From contig JAHRBC010000004.1 of assembly GCA_022702545.1 (NCBI GenBank), positions 2,790,001-2,854,000 of the forward strand: a DNA stretch of 64,000 bases, read 5' to 3'. Under the pieces are notes generated by a model. The model did no database searches and was not told the origin of the DNA. It saw only the letters and a program-made list of their open reading frames with translations. Positions within the stretch are counted from its first letter, which is position 1. Each line of letters starts with the position of its first letter. The translations under genes were made by a program, and so were the position numbers. Shown here piece after piece: positions 60,517 through 64,000 of this stretch. This stretch comes from Phycomyces nitens. Lineage: Eukaryota > Mucoromycota > Mucoromycetes > Mucorales > Phycomycetaceae.

Positions 60517-63303
60517 GATAATTTGGGATGAGAAAGAGGTTTGAGGTGCTTAAAAGGGGCAAGGAAATGTTGGTAATAAATTGATTTGTAGGAGTAATGA
60601 AATAGAAAGAGAAAGAAAGGGTTTGTGTGAAAGTATGGCTCGTGTCTTTTTCTTTTTTTTTTCTTTTTTGATTACTTGAGAGGAAGCTTGCATTCTGTGT
60701 GACTCCAAGAGGCCAATGCCACATACAAGCGTCAATAGAAAATAAACCCCCAAGCTATATAGTCGATGCATGGAGTCATCACATGTCCAGACACACATGC
60801 TCTGTGATCGCAAAAAGTTCACCAGTTTAGTGTCTAGCTTCCGGCACCGTGCACCCCCAATCTCAGATGCAAGTTTTTAGCTATTAGCTTTTTGCATTGT
60901 CCCACTCTGCTAAACATGTACCACATCGACTGCAGTACGATTTATAGCGTGTGGAATGGTGTTGAATAAAAAGTACATAAGCGTACATTACATACAGTGT
61001 ACCAAAGCACAGAAAAGCTGTACTTGGCTGCAGTTCTACAAAAAGGCACAGGCTGTTTACCCTGCCACCCCCCCCCTCTGCCTCTTGGGCAGCCAACATA
61101 ATGTGTGGTGGGGATCAGGCGAATTGAACAATCAAATCTTATTTGCCTACACCACAGCCCACACGGTTCCATTTTATCTCTAGGAGTCATTGTAACGTGG
61201 GACCAAGAGTGTAGAGTTTGATCAGTCCTGGTCAAGCAAGGATTGGCCCGAAACTCTAATGTCTAAGAAGCGGTTACATGGACTTAACCTTTTAGTGATC
61301 TGGTGAGTCATTAATGACATGAAACAATGGCAAGTCTCTGCGCCCCTGCAACTATATGGAAAGATAAATAAAGAAAATACTGCACCCATTTTAGGGCTGT
61401 ATATCCCATTTTATAAAGGAGAAAAAATCGTTTGTGGAATAGTGATACAATCAATATAAAATTATTGATAAAAAAAAACACATACACACACACATTTGTA
61501 TTCTCTAGTAACAGTTGGCCATGTAGATCGACCAATATTGATCGTTAGCTTAAGCCAGTCAACAAACGCTGCCATCAAATGACACGTCCAAGCCATCTCC
61601 TATATCGAGAAGTTTGGCAACGCTCACAAGTAGAAAAAGGGCAATTGAACAAGGCGTGGTATTCATATATATATATATATATATATCTGTACACCACTAT
61701 AAATGAATTAAAGAAAAGCAGCATAAAAGCAGCAGTAATAAGATTCTCTCACGTGTAATTCTCTCCTTTGCACCCTTTATGTCTTGGACATGGTTATATA
61801 AGCTGCTTTTAATAGCATATTTTACCAACAATTGAAACATTTGATTCCACAAATTACATTTATAATTGTGAATAGTTTGAACATATATTGGGCACAAGCC
61901 ACCAATGTTGTATTCTGAATAATTAAGCAAGCCCAAAAGGTGTGTGCAAATCAACATAATCTTTGTAAAACTGTAAAGATCACAGGCTCTTGTACTCTCA
62001 TGTCAAACACAATCAACCCGGATCTTCATTCCTAATTATTGGATTTTCAAGATGCATCAGGTATCGGGTTATTATTTTTCAATCCAACTGTTTTCTGTAT
62101 AACCATCATGGCCCTAAATATACCATAAATATTTTTCTTTGTATTCTTATTAGCAAACTCTTCTTTTTTATTAATTTAATTTAGATTATAATTTATTCAA
62201 TTCATATTTTCTTTTTTTCTTTTTTTTAAAAAAACAAACAAACATAAATCTATTACCAACAAACTAATCAAATATATGTTGCTCTTCTTCTTCTTTATAA
62301 TCTGGTCTAGATCGACCTTTCTTGGAATTACAATCCAACCAATTGGCTCATTTGCTCCTTGGAAAGTATAAGAGACACAAAGAGGTTGTGGTAGCCATGG
62401 AAACGATGTCTATCCAGATAACAAAGAAGCCATGTTGCCTAGATACATAAAGAAATATCTAAAGATTTCCCTTAAAAATCGATTTGATCCACATCGTTTC
62501 TGATTCGCATTTGATAGATTGTCAATTTGTAAAGCATCCGATATTTTTCGACAGCAAAGTCCTCTCTGGTACACAAGAGCGTATTGCAGACTAGCAGGAA
62601 TGTATAGTAGCCAAGACAGACTATCGAGTATTATTTTTTTATTTTATTTTGCAAATGAGCTTTATGCCATGCTATATTCTTGGATCTTTATCGGCTCTAC
62701 CATCAATTAGTTATATATATAAAGAAACCCTTGGAGATGTAGCCTAGACAACTGATCTCTACAGAAAGTGTTGCCTTTTTGGTATCAATATATCAATGAC
62801 AAACTCACCCCAGCCATAAAAACATGCCATGCAAAACAAGTCCTGTCCTAGTAGATGGTATATCAATAGTCTGCCCACGTTTAGAAACCCAAAGCTCTCG
62901 ACCCTTTTTTAGTCACCTATAAACAAACATCTGGCCAAGAATATCCCAAGAAAACTTGGAAACATCATTTATAGACACTTGATTGTTTGGCTGGGCATGT
63001 AAAATATCATGAGCCCATCAGAGACATTGGAATGCGCAGAATGCTGACTATGTAAGTCTCCTGGGTGTACCTAATTACTGGTTTCTAGGCTTCTGGTCTG
63101 TGCCCTAGTCACCAAAACTGAGATCTCAAAATATTCAAGGGACTCTGGAGCCCTATACCATAACAAAGGGTATATTGCAGTAGATTATCATGGCTTTTTA
63201 AGGAAAACTCCTTTTTATACCCAAGCTATATATGTATATATAAATATATATATAAGTTTCACAGCTTCTGCTCAGGTGCGAAAACCACCAATACTTGTAG
63301 CCC
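60517..63303. other. intergenic, AT-rich
   Basis: Upstream region of the minus-strand gene (CT-rich leader complement at 60600-60670), then AT-rich DNA with a TA run at 61665-61686 and an A/T block at 62200-62245. No gene supported. Confidence 0.5.
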
Positions 63304-63522
63304 ATGACTGATACTACTGATAACACTACTGATTATTCTCTTTATCATCTCTGGAGCCGTGACATGGCAACTATCCAGACTCTAGCCACATTGGCTTTGA
63401 CCTCTACAATAATAGAAGGCCAGAAATATTCTACCCACATACGCGCCTTTAGACTACCCCAAAACAATAAACTCCCAACAGTAGCAGTAATAATAACAAT
63501 AACAATAATAATAGGCTTGTAG
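63304..63522 (+). CDS. hypothetical short ORF, doubtful
   Basis: A 72-codon frame (MTDTTDNTTDYSLYHLWSRD start) about 60 bp downstream of a TATATA stretch (63227-63255). The first 60 codons look protein-like, ending at a hydrophobic TVAVIITITIIIGL run that comes from an AAT/ACA microsatellite. A minus-strand frame overlaps it. It could be a first exon of a gene running on, or noise. Confidence 0.2.
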   Translation: MTDTTDNTTDYSLYHLWSRDMATIQTLATLALTSTIIEGQKYSTHIRAFRLPQNNKLPTVAVIITITIIIGL

Positions 63523-64000
63523 TAATACAAGAAGAAGAAAAATATTTGAGCAATAACAAGAATGTATTTTATATTAAAGCACTCTATGCCCATGAACTCT
63601 TTTTGTTTTTGTTTTTGGCCATCAGGATCTATACCTCTTTGGATCTTGAGCTTGTTTTGATTATCAAAAGGATTGTATATTTTGAGCTCAAAACTCATTG
63701 TTTTGGGGTGTTCACAATAGTGCTTGAGCGCAAGGGTTTGTACCCCTAACCATAAGAAGATGAACACAAACATAATCTATCCGTGTAACTATAAGGACAA
63801 AAGGACACCTGAAGAAGAAGAAAAAGACAAATACATATGGCATCTTTGGTTGTCAATTTATTCCGTTTTTAACAGGTATTTCGCTTTTTTATTTGCAAAA
63901 GAGGTTCAACAATTAATTGATTAAAAAAAGGGGGTTGCCTCAAAAGTTAATCATTTGATTGCACAAAACAAGATGCTTGATACCAAGAGTATTTCTGAAT

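Noticed and set aside
63345..63773. Minus-strand open frame of 142 codons with hydrophobic runs
   Set aside because: Hydrophobic run is a TTAT/ATT microsatellite in translation; no motif or splice structure, and it overlaps another weak frame.

Overview
The window is a nuclear genome segment of a filamentous fungus, most likely an early-diverging Mucoromycota (Mucorales-like) species. The evidence is many short introns (about 45-150 nt) with GTAAG/GTATG donors and CTAAC-like branch points, AT-rich intergenic DNA with long TTA/TA runs, fungal families (Zn2Cys6 factor, TEA factor, Pom152, a Whi5/Nrm1-like protein), and families that yeasts usually lack but animals and early fungi keep (Gemin6, RAD51 with an N-terminal helix-hairpin-helix, DCAF7). 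The species is not identifiable from sequence alone.

Layout. 0-23 kb is gene-dense: a 5'-truncated DYRK2/Pom1-type kinase, a bestrophin-family channel, a transcription factor with two Zn2Cys6 clusters, a divergent RAD51, the SNARE VTI1, a CLASP microtubule protein, a polyglutamine TEA-domain factor, a FYVE protein and a DCAF7/WDR68-type WD40 protein. 23-42.7 kb is an AT-rich, gene-poor accessory island. It holds one convincing small secreted-protein gene, a decayed Ty3/Gypsy chromovirus end, a foldback (MITE-like) hairpin, a roughly 149-bp tandem repeat, a region open in several frames but not resolvable into one gene, and a pair of overlapping acidic ORFs. 42.7-46.8 kb is gene-dense again: an uncharacterised protein with a cluster of SUMO-consensus motifs, NTF2, a Whi5/Nrm1-like protein and Gemin6. 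At 47.56-48.65 kb lies a decayed Tc1/mariner element with both ends and TA flanks. 51.5-60.5 kb carries CTU2/NCS2, POM152 and an uncharacterised 12-exon gene. 60.5-64 kb is mostly intergenic.

The functional genes are ordinary eukaryotic housekeeping or regulatory loci, not a co-regulated cluster: cell polarity and microtubules (DYRK, CLASP), nuclear pore and transport (POM152, NTF2), membrane traffic (VTI1, FYVE), recombination (RAD51), tRNA thiolation (CTU2), snRNP assembly (Gemin6). Divergent pairs with compact shared promoters are VTI1/CLASP, FYVE/DCAF7 and NTF2/Whi5-like.

Gene models were built by hand from splice signals and family conservation. Exon sums are multiples of three for every model marked complete. 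Points worth following up are the divergent RAD51, GC-AG introns in two genes, two 13-nt microexons, the SUMO-motif cluster, a Lys-Arg-processed Val/Lys/Ala-rich secreted protein, and the tandem repeat with splice-like borders. I did not find evidence strong enough to claim a wholly new biological system.
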